DNA of 15,129 bases, from contig DFFN01000075.1 in NCBI GenBank assembly GCA_002369525.1, positions 1-15,129 of the forward strand. Reading direction: 5' to 3'. Position numbers and translations under genes: made by a program. This stretch comes from Lachnoclostridium sp. UBA3775. GTDB taxonomy: Bacteria; Bacillota; Clostridia; Lachnospirales; Lachnospiraceae. Under the pieces are notes generated by a model. That model was not told where the DNA came from, made no database searches, and worked only from the letters and a program-made list of their open reading frames with translations. Below are positions 5,999-14,206 of this stretch, piece after piece. Every line of letters begins with the position of its first letter. Within the stretch, counting starts at the first letter, position 1.

Positions 5999-6155
5999 AG
6001 AGCAGCGATTTGTGATGGAATTATAAAATGGCTCGAAGTTAACGGTATCGAATAATAAGACGGAGGGGTAAATGAGTTTGTAAGAGGAGCAGATACCCGG
6101 AAGAGGCATACTGGCTCGGTAAGAACCTGCACTGAAAAATGTTGATTGTAAAAAA
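5999..6155. other. Non-coding or debris stretch at the operon end
   Basis: No gene is recognisable. A good ribosome-site match (GGAGGGG before ATG at 6072) leads only to a three-codon reading frame, ATG AGT TTG TAA. A short coding-like string, GIIKWLEVNGIE ending at TAA, precedes it in another frame and may be the end of a lost gene. The stretch ends at a terminator. Confidence 0.3.
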
Positions 6156-6182
6156 GGCCTTCAGAGCGACTGAAGGCTTTTT
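6156..6182. terminator. Terminator closing the redox operon
   Basis: GCCTTCAG (6157-6164) pairs perfectly with CTGAAGGC (6170-6177) across the loop AGCGA, followed by five T residues (6178-6182) and preceded by an A-run. The A-run lets it work for transcripts from either strand. It ends the TetR-to-DUF4405 unit. Confidence 0.85.
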
Positions 6183-6294
6183 ATATGCAGCGTTTTATAT
6201 TACAACGATCGGAAGCCGACCTCCATAATACTAGTCAAAACATAACCATCGTCAAAAACTTTGATGGATTTATTATGATTATTGAAGTGATGAC

Positions 6295-6323
6295 TTGAAT
6301 GTTTCTGCTTTATATATTATGAT
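6295..6323 (+). promoter_or_regulatory. Candidate promoter of the UvrA-like gene
   Basis: TTGAAT (6295-6300), a 17-base spacer and TATGAT (6318-6323) lie in an AT-rich stretch about 60 bases before the start codon. The leader then holds GAATA-A-TATTC (near 6335-6346), a small palindrome that might be an operator, and an ACGGAGGT ribosome site. Nothing else is seen between the terminator and this promoter. Confidence 0.5.
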
Positions 6324-6381
6324 TTAATGTACGTAAGAATAATATTCGTGTCGCAACACCACAAACGGAGGTATTCCTAAT

Positions 6382-8898
6382 ATGAAAAACAGGGAATTTC
6401 CTGAAAAAATACGGACCGGGCAGCCCGAAAACATAGAAGTGCGGGGCGCCAGGGTTCATAATCTGAAAAATATAGACGTTGACATCCCGCTGTACGGCAT
6501 AACCGGGATCGCAGGAGTGTCCGGCTCGGGAAAGTCGTCGCTTGCGCTTGGCGTCGTATATGCCGAGGGGTCAAGGAGGTATCTTGAGTCGTTATCCACT
6601 TATACGAGAAGACGTATGACCCAGGCGGCAAGGGCTGATGTTGACGAAGTTCTGTATGTGCCGGCGGCGCTTGCCCTGCATCAGAGACCCGGAGTTCCCG
6701 GAATAAGATCGACCTTCGGCACGGGAACCGAGCTTCTAAACAGTCTGCGGCTTATGTTTTCAAGGCTTTCGTCACACCGCTGTCCCAACGGTCATTATGT
6801 GAAGCCCGGCTTTCAGGTCGCAGGCATGCAGGAGATCGTCTGCCCGGAGTGCGGAGAACATTTTTACGGTCCGGGGGCCGAGGAACTTGCCTTCAACTCG
6901 CAGGGAGCCTGCAAATGCTGCGGCGGAACGGGCACTGTCAGAACAGTAGACAGAAGCACGCTGATCCCGGACGAGAACCTCACCATTGACGGCGGAGCCG
7001 TTGCGCCGTGGAATTCCCTGATGTGGTCGCTTATGACGGACGTATGCCGCGCCATGGGCGTAAGAACCGACGTGCCGTTTAAGGACCTGACCGAAAAGGA
7101 AAAGGAAATCGTCTATGACGGGCCGATGGAAAAAAAGCATATTTTTTACAGGCCGAAAAAGGCGGATACCGCAACCGCAGGGGAGATGGATTTTACATAT
7201 TACAGCGCAACCGCAACGGTATTGAACGCTTTAAGCAAGGTAAAAGACGAGAAGGGTATGAAGAGGGTCGAGAAATTCCTTAAGGAAGAAATATGCCCCG
7301 AATGCGGGGGCACCAGGCTCTCCGAAGAGGCAAGAGCGCCCAGACTTATGGGGATATCTCTTGCCGACGCCTGCAAAATGACGCTTAAGGAATCCGTGGA
7401 ATGGGTGAAAAAGGTGCCGGCTTCGCTGCCGGAGGAAATGCGCCCTATGGCACATAATATATGCGAATCCTACCTTGAAGTGGCAGCAAGACTTATAGAT
7501 CTGGGGCTTTCCTACCTTACTTTAGACAGAGCCTCCTCTACCCTGTCGACCGGCGAGCGCCAGAGAATGCAGCTTGCCCGCGCGGTAAGAAACAGGACTA
7601 CTGGCGTGCTGTACGTACTGGACGAACCTTCTATCGGGCTGCATCCGGCAAATATAGTCGGGCTTAACGGAGTCATGCACGATCTGGTAAAGGACGGGAA
7701 TTCCGTACTTCTTGTCGATCACGACACGCAGATACTAAAGGAAGCCGACTGGCTGATAGAAATGGGGCCCGAAGCCGGGGCAAAAGGCGGAAGGGTGATC
7801 GCGGAGGGGAGCATAACAGACATTGAGAAGAACAGCGCGTCGGTTATCGGAAGATATCTGTCGGATCGCGGTGCGGAAGAAAGTGTCAGAGACCGGGCGG
7901 AGGCTTTTTCCGACGGCGCTATCCTCATGGAGACGGAGCGCATACATACGGTAAAGCCGCTTTCGGTAAAGCTCCCGAAGAAAAGGCTGAATGTTATAAC
8001 GGGAGTCTCGGGCTCGGGCAAGACAACCCTGATATTGGAAAGCCTGATCCCGGCGCTTGATGCGATGTGCAATGGCAAAAAAATGCCCGGACACGTAAAA
8101 AAGATCGAGGCGGAAGGCATAAGGCACATAAAGCTTATCGACGCCACGCCGATAGGAATAAATGTCCGCTCGACCGTGGCAACCTATGCGGGCGTGCATG
8201 ATGAGCTCAGAAAAATATTTGCAAGGACCAGGGATTCCAAAGAGCATGGATACAAGGCGGGTGATTTTTCATATAATACCGGAACTCTCAGGTGCCCGGT
8301 CTGTGACGGGACGGGAGAGATATCGCTTGACGTACAGTTTCTTCCCGACGTTGACGTGCCCTGTCCGGACTGCCGGGGATCGAGATATTCCAAAGACGCG
8401 AAGAAGATAAAATATAAGAACAAGGCGGGTACGGAAAAGACTCTTCCCGAGATCATGGCGATGGACGTCAATACGGCGCTTGATTTCTGCAGGGATATGA
8501 AGACCGTCACTCCAAGACTTGAGACTTTGCGCGATCTGGGGCTGGGCTATCTTACGCTCGGCGAGGAAACACCGGGACTTTCGGGCGGAGAGGCGCAGCG
8601 GCTTAAGCTGGCCTCGGAAATGGGAAGAGCGCAGGATGATTCTGTCTTTGTATTTGACGAACCTACCATCGGACTTCATCCGAAGGACGTGGAAACACTG
8701 CTGAAAGTATTCCGTACTCTGATCGGACACGGCGCCACGGTCATAGTCATTGAGCACGACCTTGATGTGATAAGAAATGCGGATTACATTATTGATATGG
8801 GTCCCGGAGGGGGAGAAGACGGCGGAAGGATCATAGCCTGCGGCTCGCCCGAAGAAGTAAGGAAATGCGAGGACAGCATAACCGCGAGGTTCATATGA
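6382..8898 (+). CDS. UvrA-like twin-ABC ATPase (UvrA paralogue, drug-resistance/DNA-protection type)
   Basis: An 838-residue soluble protein with two ABC ATPase modules. Module 1: Walker A GVSGSGKSS at 45-53, signature LSTGERQR from 388, Walker B with Asp414-Glu415. Module 2: Walker A GVSGSGKTT at 541-549, LSGGEAQR from 733, Asp759-Glu760 in FVFDEPTIGLHP. Zinc-finger cysteines appear as CPECG and CKCCGGTG in module 1, CPECGG near residue 310, and CPVCDGTG with CPDCRGS in module 2. All are hallmarks of UvrA, which recognises distorted DNA. Housekeeping UvrA is about 940 residues; this one is about 100 shorter and the stretch after Walker A that binds UvrB is divergent. That fits the paralogue group containing DrrC of anthracycline producers, tied to drug tolerance. 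There is no uvrB or uvrC beside it. Start ATG 6382 has GGAGG. Confidence 0.9.
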   Translation: MKNREFPEKIRTGQPENIEVRGARVHNLKNIDVDIPLYGITGIAGVSGSGKSSLALGVVYAEGSRRYLESLSTYTRRRMTQAARADVDEVLYVPAALALHQRPGVPGIRSTFGTGTELLNSLRLMFSRLSSHRCPNGHYVKPGFQVAGMQEIVCPECGEHFYGPGAEELAFNSQGACKCCGGTGTVRTVDRSTLIPDENLTIDGGAVAPWNSLMWSLMTDVCRAMGVRTDVPFKDLTEKEKEIVYDGPMEKKHIFYRPKKADTATAGEMDFTYYSATATVLNALSKVKDEKGMKRVEKFLKEEICPECGGTRLSEEARAPRLMGISLADACKMTLKESVEWVKKVPASLPEEMRPMAHNICESYLEVAARLIDLGLSYLTLDRASSTLSTGERQRMQLARAVRNRTTGVLYVLDEPSIGLHPANIVGLNGVMHDLVKDGNSVLLVDHDTQILKEADWLIEMGPEAGAKGGRVIAEGSITDIEKNSASVIGRYLSDRGAEESVRDRAEAFSDGAILMETERIHTVKPLSVKLPKKRLNVITGVSGSGKTTLILESLIPALDAMCNGKKMPGHVKKIEAEGIRHIKLIDATPIGINVRSTVATYAGVHDELRKIFARTRDSKEHGYKAGDFSYNTGTLRCPVCDGTGEISLDVQFLPDVDVPCPDCRGSRYSKDAKKIKYKNKAGTEKTLPEIMAMDVNTALDFCRDMKTVTPRLETLRDLGLGYLTLGEETPGLSGGEAQRLKLASEMGRAQDDSVFVFDEPTIGLHPKDVETLLKVFRTLIGHGATVIVIEHDLDVIRNADYIIDMGPGGGEDGGRIIACGSPEEVRKCEDSITARFI

Positions 8899-8986
8899 TT
8901 CCGGTTTTGCTGACGCTGACAAAGCGGGATCATATTTTCGTTTTTGAGGATAAATGATTTAAGTGAAAAAATTTTTAAGATTTTTC

Positions 8987-9013
8987 TTGAAAAACATTTT
9001 TAATTCGTATAGA
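8987..9013 (+). promoter_or_regulatory. Weak candidate promoter before the serine hydrolase
   Basis: TTGAAA (8987-8992), a short 15-base spacer and TATAGA (9008-9013) sit in a very AT-rich stretch, with a GGACGTCC palindrome at 9024-9031 downstream. The spacer is below the ideal, so confidence is low. No clear terminator separates the UvrA-like gene, so read-through is also possible. Confidence 0.35.
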
Positions 9014-9058
9014 CTTTTTTTCAGGACGTCCGAATCTTACCTTAGAGGAGGCTGAAAA

Positions 9059-10048
9059 ATGAATACGGAAGAACTTCACCGGATCATTTCCGAAAGTAAG
9101 GGAAATGAGAGCAATATTTGCCAGATAAGTGCCATAAGAGGCGGAGAAACGGTATATGAGGACAGCTGGCGGGGATTTAAAACTGAGGACCCTGTCAATG
9201 TTAATTCCGTGACAAAAGGAGTAATGGCTATACTTACAGGCATCGCGCTTGACAAGGGCGCCATTAAGAGCACAGACGAAAAGGTTATGACGTTTTTTCC
9301 GGATTACCGGGTCAGGAGAGGCGAAAAAACCATATATGATGTCACCATAAGACATCTTCTTACTATGACCGCTCCGTATAAAGGCAGGTCAGAACCCTGG
9401 AAGAAAGTGTGTACATCTTCAGACTGGACAAAGGCAGCATTGGATTTTCTCGGAGGGCGCGGCGGAATAAGCGGAGAATTCAGATATGCAACTCTCGGAA
9501 TACAGATACTTGCGGGAATTATAGAGAGAGCGACTGGGGAAAAGTGCATTGATTTTGCAAACAGGAATCTGTTCATCCCGCTGGGGATACCCGAGCATAC
9601 CATACATGGCGACAGCAGCAAAGAGGATCAGTTTGACTTCTTTATGAACAAAGGCCCGAGGAAGAATGAGTGGTATTCGGATCCTCAGGATACCGTTACA
9701 GCCGGCTGGGGGCTTTGCCTGTCCGGAAGAGACCTTTCAAAGCTCGGCGCTATGGTATTAAACGAAGGAATATATGCAGGAAAACAGATCGTATCGGCGG
9801 AATGGATCAGGCAGATGCTTACGCCGCGCTTAAAGCTTGGCGAGCGCTTCGGCGGTATGGAGTACGGATACCTGTGGTATAAGCCTTACGAGGATAAAGA
9901 GGTCTATGCCGCAATAGGCGACAGCGGAAACATTATCTATGTAAATAAAGCGCTTGATATTTCCGTAGGCATAACCGGAACCTTTAAGCCGAGGATATTC
10001 GACAGGGTCGAATTCATAGAGAAGACCGTGCTTCCGTCAATATTATAA
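9059..10048 (+). CDS. Class C beta-lactamase-like serine hydrolase
   Basis: A 329-residue protein of the beta-lactamase/penicillin-binding-protein-like fold (PF00144 type). The catalytic S-x-x-K is at Ser50-Lys53 in NSVTKGVMAIL. The YxN motif is replaced by Tyr143-Ala-Thr in FRYATLG, keeping the tyrosine but not the asparagine. The region DVTIRHLLTMTA between them and the later TAGWGLCLSGRDLSKLG are family landmarks. A GDSGN segment near residue 289 may stand for the KTG box. There is no signal peptide or membrane helix, so it should act in the cytosol, unlike secreted beta-lactamases; esterase or peptidase activity is more likely than antibiotic hydrolysis. AGAGGAGG lies 9 bases before ATG 9059. 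Substrate unknown. Confidence 0.87.
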   Translation: MNTEELHRIISESKGNESNICQISAIRGGETVYEDSWRGFKTEDPVNVNSVTKGVMAILTGIALDKGAIKSTDEKVMTFFPDYRVRRGEKTIYDVTIRHLLTMTAPYKGRSEPWKKVCTSSDWTKAALDFLGGRGGISGEFRYATLGIQILAGIIERATGEKCIDFANRNLFIPLGIPEHTIHGDSSKEDQFDFFMNKGPRKNEWYSDPQDTVTAGWGLCLSGRDLSKLGAMVLNEGIYAGKQIVSAEWIRQMLTPRLKLGERFGGMEYGYLWYKPYEDKEVYAAIGDSGNIIYVNKALDISVGITGTFKPRIFDRVEFIEKTVLPSIL

Positions 10049-10126
10049 CAGAACGATATCCCGGGATTAAAACAGAGTATCCGGCTGAAAAACAATAACA
10101 GGGCTTCGCGATGTTTTTATATCCGG

Positions 10127-10161
10127 CCCGGATCATGAGAAATATTCTCGGATCGTCCGGG
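10127..10161. promoter_or_regulatory. Interrupted inverted repeat before the GH44 gene
   Basis: Outer arms CCCGGA (10127-10132) and TCCGGG (10156-10161) enclose an inner hairpin GAGAA-ATA-TTCTC (10137-10149). No T-run follows, so it is not a standard terminator. It lies 47 bases before the GH44 start and could be an operator or a leader structure. I see no clear promoter in the 160-base gap. Confidence 0.35.
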
Positions 10162-10207
10162 AATACAGGGATGAGGAGAAAGAAAAGGCACCGGAAAGGA
10201 TAAGAGT

Positions 10208-12076
10208 ATGACAATGAGAAAAAAAGCATTAGCGGTAGTTACGGCGCTTTCGGTAATTGCGGGGGGAAGCCGGGTGGATCTTTGCAACAGGGCGGCGCTT
10301 GCATCAGAGGGCGGCGTAGAGATCAGCATTAACGTAAAGGACGAGGGGAAGGAGATATCTCCTCTGATCTACGGTATAAATACCGGTGCGGAAAGCAAGG
10401 CAAAGAACGGCGCAAAAGCTCTTCGCGTGGGCGGGAACCGAATGACGGCTTATAACTGGGAAAACAACTACTCAAATGCCGGATCCGATTACAAACATAA
10501 TTCAGATGATTTCTGGGTAGGCTCTTTTTCCGGCGAAGAGAGGAGGATCCCGGGGAAGGTGGCTCTCGAGATGTCTTCAAAGGCAAAGAAAAACGGAATT
10601 CCGTACAAGCTCTTCACCTTGCAGATGCAGGGCTATGTTTCGGCGGACGGAAACGGTGAAGTGAGTGAGGACGAGGCTGCGCCTTCCGCGCGTTTCAAAG
10701 AGGTAAAGTACCGCAAGGAAGCCCCTTTTTCGGATATGCCTGATACCGAAGACGACTATGTTTATATGGACGAATATCTCAATTATCTTATAAAAAATCT
10801 CGGGAACTCCGGAAGCGAGACGGGCATACAGGCTTATGCGCTTGACAACGAGCCCGCTTTATGGAAAGGGACACATCCGAGGATACAGAAAAACAATACT
10901 CTCTGCTCGGAGCTTATAGAAAAATCAGTTGAACTTGCCGGGGTTGTCAAGGAAGCCGACGCAAATGCCGAGGTTTTCGGCCCGGCCCTCTACGGTTATA
11001 TGGCATTTGTTTCTCTTCAGAACGCGAATGACTGGAAAAAGATAAAAAAGGATAATGATTACCGCTGGTTCATAGATTATTATCTTGACGAAATGAGGAA
11101 AGCCTCGGATGCTGCGGGCACCAGGCTTCTCGACGTACTGGATCTTCATTATTATACCGAACAGAAGGGCGCCTGCGGTGAAAGAAGCTGCGAACATTAT
11201 GACCGGGATGACTGTATCAGGGCAAGATTCGATTCTTACAGATCGCTTTACGATCCCGATTTTAAGGAAAATTCCTGGATAGGCGATAACGGAGCGGAAT
11301 TTTTCCCGCTTCTGCCAAACATTCAGCAGTCAATTGACAAGTATTATCCCGGGACGAAGATCGGCTTTACGGAATATAATTTCGGCGCCGGAGACCATAT
11401 CAGCGGGGCTATTGCCGAGGCCGACGCTCTCGGGACCTTTGCGAAATACGGAGTTTACTTTGCTACGATCTGGCAGAATGACGCAAAGTGCGATTATCAG
11501 ATCAATACCATCAGGCTGTTTGCCAACTATGACGGTGAAGGCCACGGCTTCGGAAACAGGCTCCTGCCGGCGGAATCTTCGGATAAGGACATGGTCTCCG
11601 TCTATGCGGCAAAGGATAATGAGGATAACGGACGGATAACAGTCATGCTGACAAACAAAAACATTCATGAGGCCACTGCCGTCGATATCAGGCTTGACAG
11701 TGACGCAGCATATTCGTCGGTAAAGGCTTACGGGCTTACAGGAGAAAGCGTTATACTGAAAAAATACGGAGAATTCGGTTCGATTGAGGGAAATGTAGTG
11801 AGCTGCAAGCTTCCGGCAATGTCTGTGACCGAACTGGTTATCGAAAGCGCCGAAAACGGAGGCCGGGACAGCGTAGCGGATAAGGAGGAAAACGGTGCTC
11901 CGGCCACAGAAAGCAGCATTTCCGATCCCGACGGAAAAAAGAACAACGGCACATTGAGCACAGTTCTTATAATCGGCGGAATTATCTGCGGAATTATTGC
12001 CGTAGCGACCATAGCAGCAGGCTTAAAGAAGAAAAAAGACAAGAGGGAAAACGGCGGAGACAGGCTTCTCAAATAA
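10208..12076 (+). CDS. Glycoside hydrolase family 44 endo-glucanase/xyloglucanase, membrane-anchored
   Basis: A 622-residue secreted protein. An N-terminal signal (residues 1 to about 36, RKK then hydrophobic, possible cleavage after ALA) leads to a GH44 catalytic domain. Family landmarks are LRVGGNRMTAYNWENNYSNA from residue 72, the acid/base Glu215 in YALDNEPALW, and the nucleophile Glu389 in GFTEYNFGAGDHISGA; their 174-residue spacing agrees with known GH44 enzymes. These cut beta-1,4 chains in cellulose, xyloglucan or related glucans. A beta-rich tail follows (residues about 465-550), then a charged linker, one membrane helix (about 586-607) and a basic tail KKKKDKR. So it is held on the outer face of the membrane rather than released. 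There is no dockerin, LPxTG motif or recognisable carbohydrate-binding module. Start ATG 10208 has AGGA seven bases upstream; ATG 10214 is an alternative. Confidence 0.93.
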   Translation: MTMRKKALAVVTALSVIAGGSRVDLCNRAALASEGGVEISINVKDEGKEISPLIYGINTGAESKAKNGAKALRVGGNRMTAYNWENNYSNAGSDYKHNSDDFWVGSFSGEERRIPGKVALEMSSKAKKNGIPYKLFTLQMQGYVSADGNGEVSEDEAAPSARFKEVKYRKEAPFSDMPDTEDDYVYMDEYLNYLIKNLGNSGSETGIQAYALDNEPALWKGTHPRIQKNNTLCSELIEKSVELAGVVKEADANAEVFGPALYGYMAFVSLQNANDWKKIKKDNDYRWFIDYYLDEMRKASDAAGTRLLDVLDLHYYTEQKGACGERSCEHYDRDDCIRARFDSYRSLYDPDFKENSWIGDNGAEFFPLLPNIQQSIDKYYPGTKIGFTEYNFGAGDHISGAIAEADALGTFAKYGVYFATIWQNDAKCDYQINTIRLFANYDGEGHGFGNRLLPAESSDKDMVSVYAAKDNEDNGRITVMLTNKNIHEATAVDIRLDSDAAYSSVKAYGLTGESVILKKYGEFGSIEGNVVSCKLPAMSVTELVIESAENGGRDSVADKEENGAPATESSISDPDGKKNNGTLSTVLIIGGIICGIIAVATIAAGLKKKKDKRENGGDRLLK

Positions 12077-12098
12077 CTGCATTTCGGGGGATTTTCGA

Positions 12099-12127
12099 TT
12101 GAGAAAATGACGGATCTGTAGTATAAT
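12099..12127 (+). promoter_or_regulatory. Promoter of the diguanylate cyclase gene
   Basis: TTGAGA (12099-12104), a 17-base spacer and perfect TATAAT (12122-12127) lie 23 bases after the GH44 stop and 70 bases before the next start. The cyclase can therefore be expressed apart from the glycanase. Confidence 0.7.
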
Positions 12128-12196
12128 ATTTATCCAAAGCCGCCAGTTCGGGAAATATAAAAGATTTAAGCGGTTCCGGAAAGGAAAAAAGATCGG

Positions 12197-13291
12197 ATGT
12201 TCAGGATTCTTGAGCGGGTTAAAAAAGAATTGGTTTATATGGGGCTTGAAAAAGAGCAGTTTCACCGGATAAAGGGGCCTGTGGATGAAGACAACAAGAG
12301 ATCGGTATTCGTGTGGTCTGTCTGTGCAATATTGTTCTGGATCGTAAGCCTTGTTATGTCCTTAAAGTCCGAAGCATATTCCGCTTGCAGATATGTTTAT
12401 ATATCTGCGCTTGTAATTGCTTTTATAACGCTGATCCTGACAAAGGTGATGACAGCATACTATCCGCGAATGTTAAAATTAACTATATACCTGTTTGAAG
12501 CATCTATCTTAGGTTCGGGAATAGGAATAGCGATCTGTCAGCCGGACGTAAGAACGGTCAGCATAATAGTATTTATGGTAATTGTTCCGATCTGTACTAT
12601 AGACATAACACTGACTGATATATTGCTGAATATTGTTTTCCTGATCTGTTATGTGATATTTGCAAAAGGGTATGTTGAGCCTGATGTCTTCTCATGGGAG
12701 CTTACGAATATCATTATTTTTTCCATTGTCGGAATTATGATCGGCCACGTGATCAATAAAACGCGTTTTGAGCGTTATGTCTATGCCGAATCCATTAAGG
12801 AGTTTGCGGAGATACAGAAAAGACGCGCCAATTATGATGAACTGACAGGATTAAGGAACCGGCACGCCTACATAGAAGAAGTGGAGAATATAAAAGCAAA
12901 CGGACCAGATGATTATATTATTGTCATGGCAGATCTGAACGGTCTTAAAAATATGAATGACAGCCTGGGCCATGAGGCCGGAGATATACTGATAATAGGG
13001 GCAAAAGAATGCCTTGCGGACGCATTTGACAATATCGAAACGATATACAGGATCGGAGGAGACGAATTCTGCATAATTGCGTATGATACACCGGAGCATG
13101 TTCTTGATTGCCTCGGAAAGCTGGAAAGAGAATCTGCCAAATGGAACAGGGGACCGGTCAGCGGAGTGTCGCTCGCCTGCGGATATGCCGTCGGCGATAA
13201 ACGTTCCGACGTTGAAAAGATTATTGTTCAGGCGGATCATGAAATGTACGAGATCAAGCGTAAATTTTATAAGGATGTTTCCAGGCAGTAA
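12197..13291 (+). CDS. Membrane GGDEF diguanylate cyclase
   Basis: A 364-residue protein. Residues 36-190 form about six membrane helices with no named sensor domain; residues about 190-208 are a charged helical linker (EFAEIQKRRANYDE). The GGDEF domain follows: DELTGLRNRHAY from 214, the metal-binding Asp246 in MADLNGLKNMND, and an intact GGDEF at 287-291. It should make the second messenger cyclic-di-GMP from two GTP. The inhibitory RxxD site, expected five residues before GGDEF, is absent (DNIE instead), so product feedback through that site is unlikely. No EAL domain is fused. ATG 12197 follows AAAGGA by about 12 bases, a loose spacing; ATG 12239, in frame, is a weaker alternative. It has its own promoter behind the GH44 gene. 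Confidence 0.9.
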   Translation: MFRILERVKKELVYMGLEKEQFHRIKGPVDEDNKRSVFVWSVCAILFWIVSLVMSLKSEAYSACRYVYISALVIAFITLILTKVMTAYYPRMLKLTIYLFEASILGSGIGIAICQPDVRTVSIIVFMVIVPICTIDITLTDILLNIVFLICYVIFAKGYVEPDVFSWELTNIIIFSIVGIMIGHVINKTRFERYVYAESIKEFAEIQKRRANYDELTGLRNRHAYIEEVENIKANGPDDYIIVMADLNGLKNMNDSLGHEAGDILIIGAKECLADAFDNIETIYRIGGDEFCIIAYDTPEHVLDCLGKLERESAKWNRGPVSGVSLACGYAVGDKRSDVEKIIVQADHEMYEIKRKFYKDVSRQ

Positions 13292-13432
13292 ATGCCGGAA
13301 TAAACGGTATAAAACAGCCGGTTTTTCGAACTATCCGGATTAAGCATCGGAATGTTGCGTTACTGCGGTGATACCGGATTATTGAAAACGGCGGAAACTG
13401 CGGAGCAATATAAATACAGGAGGATTTTAGCA

Positions 13433-13996
13433 ATGAAAAAGGAAATCAGGACAACAGAGGCAATTTTTCCCATGCCGGTACTTATGATATCGACATTTAA
13501 CGAAGACGGAAGCGTGGACGTGATGAACGCAGCCTGGGGTACTATGCTTGACAGGGATAAGGTTGCGCTTAACCTTACGGAGACCCACAGGACTGTGGAA
13601 AATATCAAGGCGAGGAAAGGCTTCGTAGTCCATATTGCAGATGCAGGGCATGTCGTTGAGGCGGATTACTTCGGAGTAGTGAGCGGAAAAACGGAAAAGG
13701 ATAAGTTCGCAAAGAGCGGTATGACCTATACAAAGTCTGATCTTGTTGACGCGCCGGTCATTAATGAATTTCCAATTGCTATGGAATGTGAATTTATAGA
13801 GTACCAGAGCGATGAGAACGGCCTGGGCGTTATCGGAAAGGTATTGCGTACTTCGGTCGAAGAAGCCAATCTTAAAGACGGCAAGGTGGATATTGATTCC
13901 GTTGAAGCGATTGCATTTGATCCTTATACTCATGGATACTATAAGGTAAGCGGAAGAGTCGGGGAAGCGTTCAAAGACGGACTGAAATTAAAGTAA
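13433..13996 (+). CDS. Flavin reductase family FMN-binding protein
   Basis: A 187-residue protein of the flavin reductase-like split-barrel family (PF01613 type). IFPMPVLMISTFNEDGSVDVMNAAWGTM at the N-terminus (described by pieces: PMPVLMISTFNEDG, then NAAWGTM) is the FMN-contacting strand pair, and KGFVVHIADAGHVVEADYFG with VINEFPIAMECEFIEY completes the barrel. Relatives reduce flavins or act as flavoredoxins. I chose ATG 13433 because AGGAGG (13418-13423) precedes it; an upstream in-frame ATG at 13352 would add 27 residues with no family match and no ribosome site. It stands alone, with no reductase or oxygenase partner. The gap 13292-13432 shows no sure promoter or terminator. Confidence 0.88.
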   Translation: MKKEIRTTEAIFPMPVLMISTFNEDGSVDVMNAAWGTMLDRDKVALNLTETHRTVENIKARKGFVVHIADAGHVVEADYFGVVSGKTEKDKFAKSGMTYTKSDLVDAPVINEFPIAMECEFIEYQSDENGLGVIGKVLRTSVEEANLKDGKVDIDSVEAIAFDPYTHGYYKVSGRVGEAFKDGLKLK

Positions 13997-14057
13997 GCGT
14001 ATTTCTAATTTGAATAAACGGACCTTAATGCAGATTCAGGCGGCATTATAAAACAAT

Positions 14058-14071
14058 TGACCAAGCGGTCA
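14058..14071. promoter_or_regulatory. TetR-style palindrome
   Basis: TGACCAAGCGGTCA is a perfect 5-4-5 inverted repeat. Its form (TGAC arms around a short centre) resembles the TetR operators at 2923-2969, though the inner bases differ. No promoter hexamers are clearly aligned with it and no regulator gene adjoins it. Confidence 0.4.
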
Positions 14072-14075
14072 TCAG

Positions 14076-14096
14076 AGACATTTGTCTGAAAAGACA
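14076..14096 (+). promoter_or_regulatory. Two mutually exclusive hairpins
   Basis: AGACA (14076-14080), TGTCT (14083-14087) and AGACA (14092-14096) lie in a row. The middle arm can pair with either neighbour; with the right one it closes a GAAA tetraloop. In RNA this is a possible switch, but the arms are only 5 bp and chance is a fair explanation. Confidence 0.25.
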
Positions 14097-14206
14097 GGCA
14101 AGAGAATCTTAAGCGCCGGCGAAACGGAAGATTGTGGCAACAGGGTGCCGTGCAGCTTTCAATCGGGCAGGTTTCTGAGCCACTGTGGGATTGTCGGTAC
14201 TTATCA

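Noticed and set aside
6072..6083. ATG with a strong Shine-Dalgarno (GGAGGGG) as a small gene
   Set aside because: It ends after three codons; too short to call a gene, though a leader peptide cannot be excluded.
6246..6269. CCATC/GATGG hairpin before the UvrA-like gene as an attenuator
   Set aside because: The stem is short with a bulge, lies upstream of the likely promoter and is followed by no T-run.
8269..8922. Long open frame of 217 codons on the minus strand within the UvrA-like gene
   Set aside because: It lies opposite a clear family gene, contains no recognisable domain and has no ribosome site; it is a shadow of codon bias.
8960..9010. AT-rich stretch as a replication origin
   Set aside because: No DnaA-box cluster or origin genes are near; it fits a promoter region.
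13294..13326. Possible terminator after the GGDEF gene (CCGG arms and a T-run)
   Set aside because: The T-run is good but the arms pair over only 4-5 bases with a 19-base loop, too weak to call.
13352..13432. Longer N-terminus for the flavin reductase starting at ATG 13352
   Set aside because: The added 27 residues have no ribosome site and no family match, whereas ATG 13433 has AGGAGG.
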